Shown here in pieces: positions 1-7,492 of a DNA stretch of 64,000 nucleotides. The stretch is taken from positions 62,001-126,000 of the forward strand of contig NZ_JACEMT010000055.1 of NCBI RefSeq assembly GCF_013868415.1, written 5' to 3'. The notes beneath the pieces were generated by a model. That model did not search any database and was not told the origin of the DNA. It worked only from the letters and a program-made list of their open reading frames with translations. The position numbers and the translations under genes are program-made. This DNA is from Marinobacterium marinum. Lineage in GTDB: Bacteria > Pseudomonadota > Gammaproteobacteria > Pseudomonadales > Balneatricaceae. Position 1 is the stretch's first letter, and the number at the start of each line of letters is the position of its first letter.

Positions 1-580
1 GCTCGATGGGGCCGTTGGCCAGCGGCAGGGCCGCTTCGCCCAGCGGGTAAACCAGCTCGGGGTTCAGTACCCGTTTACCGTTGGGGTAGGTGGCCTTGTA
101 ATTGTGCTTGATGACCTTAACGCTGCCATCGCTCAAACCCAGCGCGAATGTCTGGCTGGCTTCGGACAGGAGTGCAAAACTGCTGATGTCGACGCCTGCC
201 GGTAGCGGCAGCTGTTCTTCCTTCAGGATTCGACCGCTGGTGCTGTCAAAAAACACCATATTGCCGCTGTCGGTGGCACGGAAGCCGATTTCAGCCTGTT
301 CTTCGACGGCCAGGTACAGTGTGCGCCCCTGACCGGGAACCGCATAACTGACCTCCTGCTGGCCGCCCCAGGGCTCGATGCTGGCCGAGCGAAACAGCGG
401 CGCAACCTCATACAGCAGGTAGAAAAAGATCATGACGACAGCGAGGATAACGCTGATACCGCCAATGGCAATGCCACTGGCGGCCAGCTTGTCCTTCAAC
501 ATGCGGGCCTGTCGCAGGCGGCGCTGAGCGGGAGTGTTAAAGTCCAGCTCCGGCACGGTGTTGGTTTGCTCAATACTCAT
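1..580 (-). CDS. pstC: Phosphate ABC transporter permease PstC, N-terminal part (cut by window edge)
   Basis: Inner-membrane permease of the high-affinity PstSCAB phosphate importer. Only the first 193 codons are present; the frame stays open to base 1. The product begins MSIEQTNTVPELDF, has a charged cytoplasmic stretch, then one hydrophobic helix at about residues 38-60. A long soluble region follows, with short repeats such as LYLAVEEQAEIGF and ALGLSDGSVKV. That matches the extended PstC of Pseudomonas-type bacteria, where a large extracytoplasmic insert precedes the permease core; the short E. coli PstC lacks it. It lies downstream of pstS in the same direction, separated by a terminator, so it may be expressed at a lower level than pstS. 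The permease core itself is outside the window. Confidence 0.85.
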   Translation of the reverse strand, partial: MSIEQTNTVPELDFNTPAQRRLRQARMLKDKLAASGIAIGGISVILAVVMIFFYLLYEVAPLFRSASIEPWGGQQEVSYAVPGQGRTLYLAVEEQAEIGFRATDSGNMVFFDSTSGRILKEEQLPLPAGVDISSFALLSEASQTFALGLSDGSVKVIKHNYKATYPNGKRVLNPELVYPLGEAALPLANGPIE

Positions 581-626
581 GGTCGAGGGTCCTGAGAAGT
601 GTCGAACTTGGTATGGCGCGTACAAT

Positions 627-644
627 AAGTCAAATGTATGACTG
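627..644 (-). promoter_or_regulatory. Possible weak PHO box upstream of pstC
   Basis: On the minus strand this reads CAGTCATACATTTGACTT. It matches the PHO box consensus (CTGTCATAAATCTGTCAT) at 13 of 18 positions by my count. It lies 46 bases before the pstC start and beyond the pstS terminator, so it could drive separate PhoB-dependent transcription of pstC. The -10 candidate about 10 bases downstream is poor, so this is tentative. Confidence 0.35.
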
Positions 645-667
645 TTTTGTTACATCTGTAACAAAAC
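644..667. repeat. Perfect 11-bp inverted repeat between pstS and pstC
   Basis: GTTTTGTTACA and TGTAACAAAAC are perfect inverted arms around a 2-base centre. The element lies immediately beyond the pstS terminator and before the pstC start. It may be an operator-type palindrome or a second RNA hairpin that protects a transcript end. No family could be assigned. Confidence 0.6.
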
Positions 668-668
668 A

Positions 669-696
669 AAAAGGGGAGTCCGAAGACTCCCCTTTT
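669..696 (-). terminator. Intrinsic terminator after pstS (cUUCGg tetraloop)
   Basis: Read on the minus strand, the stem GGGGAGTC / GACTCCCC is closed by a TTCG loop flanked by C and G. This is the very stable cUUCGg fold. It is extended by four A-T pairs and followed by TTTTTGTTTTGTT. It begins 22 bases after the pstS stop codon and precedes pstC, so most pstS transcripts should end here. That fits the usual need for excess periplasmic binding protein. Confidence 0.9.
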
Positions 697-717
697 GCAG
701 GATCGGAACCGAAGTAT

Positions 718-1686
718 TTACAGTTCCAGATCCTTCATCTGTTTCTCAACTACGCTGGCCGGCAGCGGGATGTAACCGTCTTTGACGACCACTTCCTGAC
801 CAACCTTGGACAGAACCAGTTTCAGGAACTCACGCTCCAGCGGCTGCAGGCTCTGGCCCGGCTTCTTGTTCACGTAAACGTACAGTGAACGTGCCAGCGG
901 GTACTTGCCGGCAACGGCGTTTTCCGGAGTCGGCTCAACATAGTCGGTGCCGGACTTGGACAGCGGCAGAGCGCGTACGGAAGCGGTCTTGTAACCGATA
1001 CCGGAGTAGCCCAGTGCGTTAACAGAGGTCGAAACGGACTGAACGACGGATGCAGAACCCGGCTGTTCGTTTACGCTGTTTTTGAAGTCGCCTTTACACA
1101 GGGCCACTTTCTTGAAGTAGCCGTAGGTGCCGGAAACGGAGTTACGACCGAACAGCTGGATGCTCTGGTCCGCCAGAGAGCCGCTCACGCCCAGGTCGCT
1201 CCACTGATCCGCGTCGGCCTCAGCGCCACATTTGCGGGTAGAGGAGAAGACAGCGTCAACCTGATCGATGCTCATGCCTTTGATCGGGTTGTCTTTGTGT
1301 GCAAATACCGCCAGAGCGTCGATGGCAACGGCAACCGGAGTCGGCTTGTAACCGAATTTCTTCTCGAACGCTTCGATTTCCTTGTCCTTCATCTTGCGGC
1401 TCATCGGGCCGATGTTGGACGTACCTTCGGTCAGAGAAGGGGGCGCAGTAGAAGAACCGGCTGCCTGGATCTGAATGTTGACGTTCGGGTAGCTGCGCTT
1501 GAACTCTTCCGCCCACAGGGTCATCAGGTTGGCCAGGGTGTCGGAGCCGACGCTGGACAGGTTACCGGAAACACCAGAAGCTTTCTGGTATACCGGCAGG
1601 TTCGGGTCGAGAAGGTCGCTCGCCTGAGCAGTGAAGCAGGTGGCGGTCATGGCTACAGCCGCGAACAGCTTTTTCATCGGTTTCAT
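718..1686 (-). CDS. pstS: Periplasmic phosphate-binding protein PstS
   Basis: Captures inorganic phosphate in the periplasm and delivers it to the PstCAB transporter. The 322-residue product has a signal peptide (basic MKPMKK, a hydrophobic core, probable cleavage after AQA at residue 22). It has the Ser/Thr-rich ligand loops of the family: [10 protein letters not shown] (45-54), [18 protein letters not shown] (77-94) and [12 protein letters not shown] (180-191). The first ATG is preceded by AGGAG with a 7-base gap. A PHO box and -10 element lie upstream and a strong terminator downstream. pstC follows, as in Pseudomonas-type pst operons. Assignment is secure. Confidence 0.97.
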   Translation of the reverse strand: MKPMKKLFAAVAMTATCFTAQASDLLDPNLPVYQKASGVSGNLSSVGSDTLANLMTLWAEEFKRSYPNVNIQIQAAGSSTAPPSLTEGTSNIGPMSRKMKDKEIEAFEKKFGYKPTPVAVAIDALAVFAHKDNPIKGMSIDQVDAVFSSTRKCGAEADADQWSDLGVSGSLADQSIQLFGRNSVSGTYGYFKKVALCKGDFKNSVNEQPGSASVVQSVSTSVNALGYSGIGYKTASVRALPLSKSGTDYVEPTPENAVAGKYPLARSLYVYVNKKPGQSLQPLEREFLKLVLSKVGQEVVVKDGYIPLPASVVEKQMKDLEL

Positions 1687-1733
1687 TATCGGCTCCTGGT
1701 AAAGGAAACGGGTTATTTAATTGACTTGTGCGA

Positions 1734-1739
1734 ACTATA
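1734..1739 (-). promoter_or_regulatory. pstS: -10 element of the pstS promoter
   Basis: TATAGT on the minus strand lies exactly 10 bases downstream of the PHO box. This is the spacing expected at PhoB-activated promoters, where the PHO box replaces the -35 element. The pstS start is 48 bases further on. Confidence 0.75.
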
Positions 1740-1749
1740 GGGCGGGTTT

Positions 1750-1767
1750 GTGACGGTAATGTGACAG
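1750..1767 (-). promoter_or_regulatory. pstS: PHO box (PhoB-binding site) of pstS
   Basis: On the minus strand this reads CTGTCACATTACCGTCAC: two 7-base half-sites, CTGTCAC and CCGTCAC, separated by the AT-rich ATTA. It fits the PHO box layout of two CTGTCAY repeats 11 bases apart. With the -10 element at 1734-1739 it predicts induction of pstS by PhoB/PhoR under phosphate starvation. Confidence 0.88.
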
Positions 1768-1895
1768 GTGCCGAGGTTCTTTTGCTTTGCCTGCTGCCAG
1801 AGGGAAGGGCTGTCCTTTAGGAGTAACCTGAGTAATATATGCGCTGCAGCATAAACGGGGGGCCTGGCCTCTTTTCACTCGGTAGGATCGTGATA

Positions 1896-2297
1896 ATGAC
1901 AACAAATGAAGATCAACTGCTGACGCCTGAGGGTTGCTTGAGCCTGCAATTGCCGGCGGGACCGGGCGCGGTGAACATGTTTGGTGATGTGTATGGTGGC
2001 TGGGTCGCTTCTCAGCTGGTCATGGCCAGTGAAATCCGTGCCGGGCAGGAAGCACAGGGGCGTGTTGCAACGGTGTCGGTGGGGCGCATGGGGTTCATGT
2101 CGCCGGTAATGCAGGGCACGGTGCTCAGCTTTTATACCCGTATTCTGGAGCGGGGACACAGTTCGCTGCGGATCCAGGTGGAAGTCTGGGGACGTTGTCC
2201 CGATGGGCAGGAGCTGCGCAAGGTGACCAGTGCCGAATGTGTGCAGGTTGCCATCGACCAGAAGGGCCATATTCGCGTCCTGCCGTCGCGGGACTGA
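1896..2297 (+). CDS. Acyl-CoA thioesterase, hotdog fold (YciA-like)
   Basis: Predicted cytoplasmic hydrolase of acyl-CoA esters, 133 residues, about the usual size of single-hotdog YciA enzymes. The family signature N-x-x-GDVYGGW is at residues 27-36. It is followed by the helix VASQLVMASEIRAG and the strand region RVATVSVGRMGFMSPV. The frame is open further upstream, but this ATG has AGGA at a good distance and starts like the family. It faces the DASS transporter gene across a GC-rich hairpin. Acyl chain preference cannot be read from the sequence. Confidence 0.85.
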   Translation: MTTNEDQLLTPEGCLSLQLPAGPGAVNMFGDVYGGWVASQLVMASEIRAGQEAQGRVATVSVGRMGFMSPVMQGTVLSFYTRILERGHSSLRIQVEVWGRCPDGQELRKVTSAECVQVAIDQKGHIRVLPSRD

Positions 2298-2322
2298 ACC
2301 GGCCGGGTGAGCCCCGGCCGGT
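2298..2322. terminator. GC-rich hairpin between convergent genes
   Basis: ACCGGCCGGG pairs with CCCGGCCGGT around a short loop, giving a 10-bp stem. It starts right after the thioesterase stop codon and precedes the convergent transporter stop. There is no T-run on either side, so it is at most a weak or factor-assisted terminator. Confidence 0.5.
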
Positions 2323-2334
2323 CGTCGACACGGG

Positions 2335-3669
2335 TTACAGCAGCACCCAGGCACCGCCCGCAATGATTGCGGTCATCATGATGTTGAGCACGATCCCGGC
2401 CCGCATCATTTCGCGCTGAGGCAAATAGCCCGACCCATACACGATTGCGTTGGGAGGCGTAGCCACCGGCAGCATGAAGGCGCAGGATGCGGCGATGGCG
2501 ATCACGACGGCCATGATGTCCTGAGGCAGTCCCATGCTGGCGGCAATGCCGACGAAAATGGGCACTAGCAGTGCGCTGCTGGCGGTGTTGCTGGCGATTT
2601 CGGTCAGCATGACGACGAAGGCCGCGACGACCAGCAGAAACAGGGGAGCGGATGCGCCCGCCATGAGATCGCTGATACCCTGAGCCAGGAACAGGCTGGC
2701 GCCGGTGGTTTTCAGCATGGCCGACAGTGTCAGGCCTCCCCCGAACAGCAGCAGCACGCCCCAGTCGGCCGATTTTTCGATCTGTTTCCAGTTGACCAGT
2801 TGCAGCATGCACAGCAGCAGGATTGCGTTCAGGGCGATGATGGAATCCAGGCCCTTACTGATACCGATCAGCCCGGACAGCGGCTTGCTGAACAGCCACA
2901 TGGTTACGGTCAGACCGAACACGCCCAGTGTCATCCACTGCTGGCGGTTAAGCGCTTCGTGGCGATGCACGTCGCGGAAGCGGTGGCTCATTTCCGGACG
3001 GCACAGGAAATAGAGAGCGACAATCATCAGTGGCAGTGACAGGACCACGGTCGGGATGCCGAATTTCAGCCAGTCGGTAAAACTCAGACCTACTTCGGCC
3101 GCGGCAATGGCGTTGGGAGGCGAGCCGACCAAAGTGCCGATACCGCCGATATTGGCCGAATAGGCCACGCCCAACAGGACAAACCAGTAGGTCCGCTGGT
3201 TCTCCTCGTAGGGCAGCTGGCGCAGCAGCCCCAGGGCCAGAGGCAGCATCATGGCTGCGGTTGCCGTATTGGAAATCCACATCGACAGTCCGGCCGAGGT
3301 CAGGAACAGCAGGACGGATGCGGCACCCAGATGGCCTCGGGCAAGGCGAATGACGTGTCCGGCAATGTATTTGTCCAGTCCCTGAGCATTCAGGGCTGCG
3401 GCCAGACCAAAGCCGCCCAAAAACAGGAAAATAATGGGGTTGGCGAAGTTCTTCAACGCATCGGCGACCGAGAACACACCTGCAACCACCGTCAGCACGG
3501 GAACCAGCAGGGCGGTGACGGTAATATGGAAAGTTTCGGTCATCCAGAGGATGGCCACGATAGCCAGAATGGCGAGACCGGTACGCAATTCGGCCTCGAG
3601 TGGTGCCAGAAACCAGATGCCGGCCGCACTGAGTACCGCCAGCAGAAACGTAATCCACTTGCCGGACAT
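2335..3669 (-). CDS. DASS-family (SLC13-type) sodium:dicarboxylate/anion symporter
   Basis: Inner-membrane secondary transporter of 444 residues, hydrophobic throughout. It carries the two SNT motifs that mark the substrate and sodium sites of DASS proteins: SNTATAAM near residue 133 and SNTASSALLVPIF near residue 360. A conserved TPPNAIVYGSG loop lies near 404, with another SPPNAIAAAEVG loop in the first half. The internal repeat is the elevator-type fold of VcINDY. Likely substrates are C4-dicarboxylates, but sulfate and citrate transporters share the motifs. The start ATG has GGGAG upstream. Monocistronic, facing the thioesterase gene. Confidence 0.88.
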   Translation of the reverse strand: MSGKWITFLLAVLSAAGIWFLAPLEAELRTGLAILAIVAILWMTETFHITVTALLVPVLTVVAGVFSVADALKNFANPIIFLFLGGFGLAAALNAQGLDKYIAGHVIRLARGHLGAASVLLFLTSAGLSMWISNTATAAMMLPLALGLLRQLPYEENQRTYWFVLLGVAYSANIGGIGTLVGSPPNAIAAAEVGLSFTDWLKFGIPTVVLSLPLMIVALYFLCRPEMSHRFRDVHRHEALNRQQWMTLGVFGLTVTMWLFSKPLSGLIGISKGLDSIIALNAILLLCMLQLVNWKQIEKSADWGVLLLFGGGLTLSAMLKTTGASLFLAQGISDLMAGASAPLFLLVVAAFVVMLTEIASNTASSALLVPIFVGIAASMGLPQDIMAVVIAIAASCAFMLPVATPPNAIVYGSGYLPQREMMRAGIVLNIMMTAIIAGGAWVLL

Positions 3670-3773
3670 GTGTATCTCCCAGTTCGATTGAAAAAGAGGG
3701 CGAATTCTACACAGTTGTCTTCGGAGGAGCTACTTGACGCCATAGCGCCAGATCAACACCAGTGTAGATTGGC

Positions 3774-5003
3774 CTAGCCAAAAAACCAGTAGCCGCAGAC
3801 GATGGCGGCAACAATACCGGCCAGATCGGCGCCCAGGCCGCACCAGAGCGCGTGTCGGCTATGCCGAATGCCGACGGCTCCGAAATAGACTGCCAGCACA
3901 TAGAAGGTGGTTTCGGTGGAGGCCTGCATGATTGAAGCCACCTGAGCCGCAAAGGAGTCCACGCCGTGCGTATTCATGGTTTCCAGCATCATGGCGCGAG
4001 CACCTGAACCGGACAGGGGTTTCATGATGGCGGTGGGCAGGGCGTCGGCAAAACGGGTATCCAGCCCGAACAGGGCGACCCCTTCGCGCAGCAGCCAGAT
4101 AAAGCCTTCCAGTGCGCCGCTTTCGCGCAGGACTCCGATGGCCACCAGCATTGCCAGCAGATAGGGAATGATCATGATCGCGGTTTCGAAGCCCTGCTTG
4201 GCCCCTTCGATAAAGGTGTCGTAGACGTTGACCTGCTTGCGGTGGGCCAGCAGCAGGAACAGGATAATGGCGCTGAACAGTGTCAGGTTGCCGACCAGCG
4301 CCGACTGGCGCTGGAGTTCATCAACGCTCAGGGTGGCGAAGTAGCCGATAAAGGCCAGCAGCAGACTGATGCCTCCTCCGAACCAGAGCAGCAGGGTGCG
4401 TTGCAGCAGGCTGATCCTTTGTACCCAGCAGGTGAGTAGCAATCCCGCCAGGGTCGAGCAACTGGTGGCGATCAGGATCGGAATGAAAACGGCGGTGGGG
4501 TCGGTGGCACCCTGCTGGGCGCGGTAGAGAAAGACCGTAATCGGAAACAGGGTGACCGAAGAGGTGTTGAGTACCAGAAACAGTATCTGGGCATTGCTGG
4601 CCGTGTGTTTGTCCGGGTTCAATGTCTGCAGGTCCTGCATCGCTTTCAGTCCCAGCGGAGTAGCAGCGTTGTCGAGTCCGAGCAGGTTGGCCGACAGGTT
4701 CATGGTCATGGAGCCGATGGCCGGATGGCGTGGCGGTACTTCCGGCATCAGGCGGGTGAATACGGGGCCCAGCAGACGCGCCAGGGTATCGACCAGACCC
4801 GAGGCTGCAGCCAGTTTCATCATCCCCAGCCAGAAGGCGAGGGTGCCAATCAGGCCGATTGCCAGCTCCACGGTCAGCTTCGACATGCTGAAGGTGCTTT
4901 CCACCATGCGCTGGAAGACACCGGAGTCGCCCATCCCCAGCCATTGCCAGAGCGCCGCGACAAAGGCGATCAGAAAGAAGCCGAGCCAGATCCGGTGCAG
5001 CAT
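3774..5003 (-). CDS. Fused SpmA/SpmB-like nucleoside-recognition (Gate) domain membrane protein
   Basis: A 409-residue integral membrane protein with two Gate-type domains. The first half carries an SpmA-like segment around LGLDNAATPLGLKAM (about 110-125). The second half carries an SpmB-like segment with ALPTAIMKPLSGSGARAM (about 310-330). In Bacillus, SpmA and SpmB are separate proteins involved in spore core dehydration. In non-sporulating proteobacteria the fusion is common and its substrate is unknown. The start ATG has AGGA upstream. No operon partner is evident: ovoA lies 191 bases upstream on the same strand. Confidence 0.82.
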   Translation of the reverse strand: MLHRIWLGFFLIAFVAALWQWLGMGDSGVFQRMVESTFSMSKLTVELAIGLIGTLAFWLGMMKLAAASGLVDTLARLLGPVFTRLMPEVPPRHPAIGSMTMNLSANLLGLDNAATPLGLKAMQDLQTLNPDKHTASNAQILFLVLNTSSVTLFPITVFLYRAQQGATDPTAVFIPILIATSCSTLAGLLLTCWVQRISLLQRTLLLWFGGGISLLLAFIGYFATLSVDELQRQSALVGNLTLFSAIILFLLLAHRKQVNVYDTFIEGAKQGFETAIMIIPYLLAMLVAIGVLRESGALEGFIWLLREGVALFGLDTRFADALPTAIMKPLSGSGARAMMLETMNTHGVDSFAAQVASIMQASTETTFYVLAVYFGAVGIRHSRHALWCGLGADLAGIVAAIVCGYWFFG

Positions 5004-5194
5004 GGGTACGTCCTGTGGAGTGCGTGCTTCGATTCTAGCGAGCGAAGTATCGTCTGACCACAGGGATGGAGCAGGTGGTGCTACTTGTATGCGACACGCT
5101 GTTCGTCATCCCTGACCGCTTGACTGCCGCCATCCCTGGCGGCAGACAGTCGCAGACAAGCACCCCCACCCGCCCTGTCATGTTGGTGCCAGCT
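5004..5194. other. Intergenic region between ovoA and the SpmAB-like gene
   Basis: A 191-base non-coding stretch. It contains a 9-bp hairpin at 5124-5145 (CTGCCGCCA / TGGCGGCAG, loop TCCC), downstream of ovoA on its strand and possibly a transcript-end structure. There is no T-run. No convincing promoter or open frame was seen. Confidence 0.5.
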
Positions 5195-7297
5195 TCAGCC
5201 CTTCAACCGCCAGCAGGTCACTTCCGACAGGGTGTGCTGGAACTTGCGCCGGGTTTCGCGGATCACGAAGGGCACCTCCTCGGGGCCGCGGATCAGTTCG
5301 AAGTGCTGATCCAGCACCTCGTGCAGGCCGTCCAGGGTGGTGACATTCTCGCCGTCGCGCTTGAAGCCGCCGAGCCATTCCTCTTTCGGGGTGTGTTCTT
5401 CCAGCCAGGTGTAGGGCGAGGCCAGAATCAGTACCCCGCCGGAGTTGAGTCGGGTGTGAACCTGCGACAGGAACTTGCGCGGGTCGTAGAGGCGGTCGAT
5501 CAGGTTGGCGGCCAGAACCAGATCGTAACCGGTCAGGCGGGGCTTGAGGTTGCAGGCATCGCCCTGACTGAAATGAACCTTCTTCGCTACGTCGGCCAGC
5601 CCCAGTGAAGCCAGGTCGCGTGCCTGGTAGCTGAGCAGTTCACCTTCGTCCTGCAATGTATAGCGCAGGCAGCCCTGCTGCTGTAGCTGAACACCCAGAT
5701 TGATCAGGCGGGCGGAAAAGTCGATGCCGTCCACGGCATTAAAGTGACGTGCCAGTTCGAAGCTGGCGCGGCCGCTGGCGCAGCCCAGGTCCAGAGCTCT
5801 GCCGTTACGCTTTCCGGCCAGGTCGATGGCCAGCCGGGCCAGAGCCTGCGGGAAATTGGCGACGCCAAAATGCTCGTCACCATAGTGGAATTCGGCGTAC
5901 TGGGCGGCCAGTTCATCGCTTTCGTAACGGGAGCCGGGCAGGACCCTGGGCGGCTTGCCTGCAACGTAACGAAAGCCTGCATGCTGGAAAAAGTGACGGC
6001 GGAAGGCGTAGCGGGCGCTGCGCAGGCTTTCATTGCCGCAGCTGATCCAGCTGCCGCCCTTGATCAGATTGTGACGATCATCGAAGGTCGGGGTGGTGAA
6101 ATCGTCATAGCAGGGGTGGACTGCGAAGCCCTCGAATGGATAGATCGGTGTTTGTGTCCACTGCCAGACATTGCCGCTAAGGTCATAGAAGTCACCCTGG
6201 GCAAAGCGGTATACCGGGCAGGGAGACGCAAAGTGGTCCAGGTGCAGGTTGGCATTCATGGCAGCGCCCGGAGCCGGGGGGCCGATTTGTGCCAGATCGT
6301 AAAGGCGGTACCACTCGTCTTCACTGGGCAGGCGGATAGGGGTGCCGCTCTGCTCGGCTTGCCAGCGGCAGAAGGCTTCGGCCTCATGGTAGTTGACCTC
6401 GACCGGCCAGTCCCAGGGCATGCCTACCTGTTCGCACATCAGGCGCAGCAGCCAAACATTGTCCGTACGCACCCAGAAGCTCGGGTGTTCGGCGGCAGCA
6501 AAGGTGCGCCAGTTCCAGCCCTCTTCACTCCACCATCGGGCATCGGTGTAGCCCCCGGCGTTGACGAAGGCCAGGAACTCCTGGTTGGAGGTCAGCAACT
6601 GCGCGGCCTGAAAGGCCTCCAGTACCACTTCACGCTGGCCGTATTCGTTGTCCCAGCCATAGACAGCATCGTCCCGTGCTTTGCCCAGAGTGACACGGCC
6701 GGCAGGGATGTCGATCAGTTGATTGGCTGGCGCCGGGCCGGAATCGCGACAGCAGGGCCAGGCGGGATGTGGCTGGACGTACTTGAGGTCATGCTGGCGG
6801 ATCAGCACTGACGAGGTTTCCAGATGAATGCGTTCGTGCTCGATGCCCATCAGGATTGTCCACCAGGGGTGTTTCCAGTCGATGGGCGAGGTCAGCGGTG
6901 CTGTGCGAATGATACGATCGAGCACCTGGCGCACCTGGTCGCGATAGGCCCTTACGTCAGCGGGTGTCGGCCAGTCGTAGTGGTCGTCATTGAGGTCATC
7001 CCAGCTCATTTCGTCGACGCCGACGGCAAAAATCGACTCGAAATGAGGATTGAGGCGTTCTTTCAACAGTCCGGTCAGCAGCAGTTTGTTGATAAAAAAG
7101 CTGGCGGTGTGGCCGTAGTAGAAAATCAACGGGTGGCGCAGGGTGATCGGTTTGACGGTGTAGGCTTCGTCACAGGTGAGTACTTCGAACAGTTGCTCAT
7201 AGCGGTCGAAGGTGGTGTGGAAGTAATTGAGTATCTTATGCCGCAGGGCGTCGGTATCCGGGTTGTCCAGCCGCGGGGTACGGGGTAGGTGTGCCAT
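5195..7297 (-). CDS. ovoA: 5-histidylcysteine sulfoxide synthase / methyltransferase OvoA (ovothiol biosynthesis)
   Basis: Non-heme iron enzyme that joins cysteine to histidine with oxygen to give 5-histidylcysteine sulfoxide; its C-terminal domain N-methylates the product in ovothiol A formation. All three domains of the 700-residue family are present. A DinB-like N-terminus carries probable iron ligands H63 and H154/H158 in the motif HERIHLE. An FGE/sulfatase-modifying domain (about 195-450) contains DLSGNVWQW (372-380) and GGSW (414-417). A SAM methyltransferase domain contains ALDLGCASGRA (501-511). The start ATG has AGGA upstream. EgtB of ergothioneine synthesis lacks this methyltransferase fusion. 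No OvoB lyase gene lies in the window. Confidence 0.93.
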   Translation of the reverse strand: MAHLPRTPRLDNPDTDALRHKILNYFHTTFDRYEQLFEVLTCDEAYTVKPITLRHPLIFYYGHTASFFINKLLLTGLLKERLNPHFESIFAVGVDEMSWDDLNDDHYDWPTPADVRAYRDQVRQVLDRIIRTAPLTSPIDWKHPWWTILMGIEHERIHLETSSVLIRQHDLKYVQPHPAWPCCRDSGPAPANQLIDIPAGRVTLGKARDDAVYGWDNEYGQREVVLEAFQAAQLLTSNQEFLAFVNAGGYTDARWWSEEGWNWRTFAAAEHPSFWVRTDNVWLLRLMCEQVGMPWDWPVEVNYHEAEAFCRWQAEQSGTPIRLPSEDEWYRLYDLAQIGPPAPGAAMNANLHLDHFASPCPVYRFAQGDFYDLSGNVWQWTQTPIYPFEGFAVHPCYDDFTTPTFDDRHNLIKGGSWISCGNESLRSARYAFRRHFFQHAGFRYVAGKPPRVLPGSRYESDELAAQYAEFHYGDEHFGVANFPQALARLAIDLAGKRNGRALDLGCASGRASFELARHFNAVDGIDFSARLINLGVQLQQQGCLRYTLQDEGELLSYQARDLASLGLADVAKKVHFSQGDACNLKPRLTGYDLVLAANLIDRLYDPRKFLSQVHTRLNSGGVLILASPYTWLEEHTPKEEWLGGFKRDGENVTTLDGLHEVLDQHFELIRGPEEVPFVIRETRRKFQHTLSEVTCWRLKG

Positions 7298-7419
7298 GTG
7301 CAGTCCTGATCCGGTTGTGAGCTGAGGTCAGTTCAGTATAGACAGCTGCAGGCGGCACAAGGCTCGTTTCGACTACCGGGCATGGGGTTGATGCTGTCGG
7401 CAGGGGCATTGGGATCAGG

Positions 7420-7480
7420 CCGCAGGCCATGTCCATGAAAACGGGTGGCCTGCGGCTGAGAGCCCTCGAACGGGGCTCTC
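7420..7480 (-). terminator. Two hairpins downstream of ilvD
   Basis: Just after the ilvD stop (minus strand) come GAGAGCCC / GGGCTCTC (7458-7480) and a larger inverted repeat CCGCAGGCC / GGCCTGCGG (7420-7455). They sit in the 195-base gap between ilvD and ovoA and probably end ilvD transcripts. Neither has a good T-run. Confidence 0.45.
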
Positions 7481-7492
7481 GATGGATGTGGC

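Noticed and set aside
5124-5145. CTGCCGCC inverted repeat as an insertion-sequence end
   Set aside because: No transposase, target duplication or second copy at a suitable distance; better read as a transcript-end hairpin.
5744-6811. 355-codon open frame on the plus strand
   Set aside because: Antisense within ovoA; no family resemblance.
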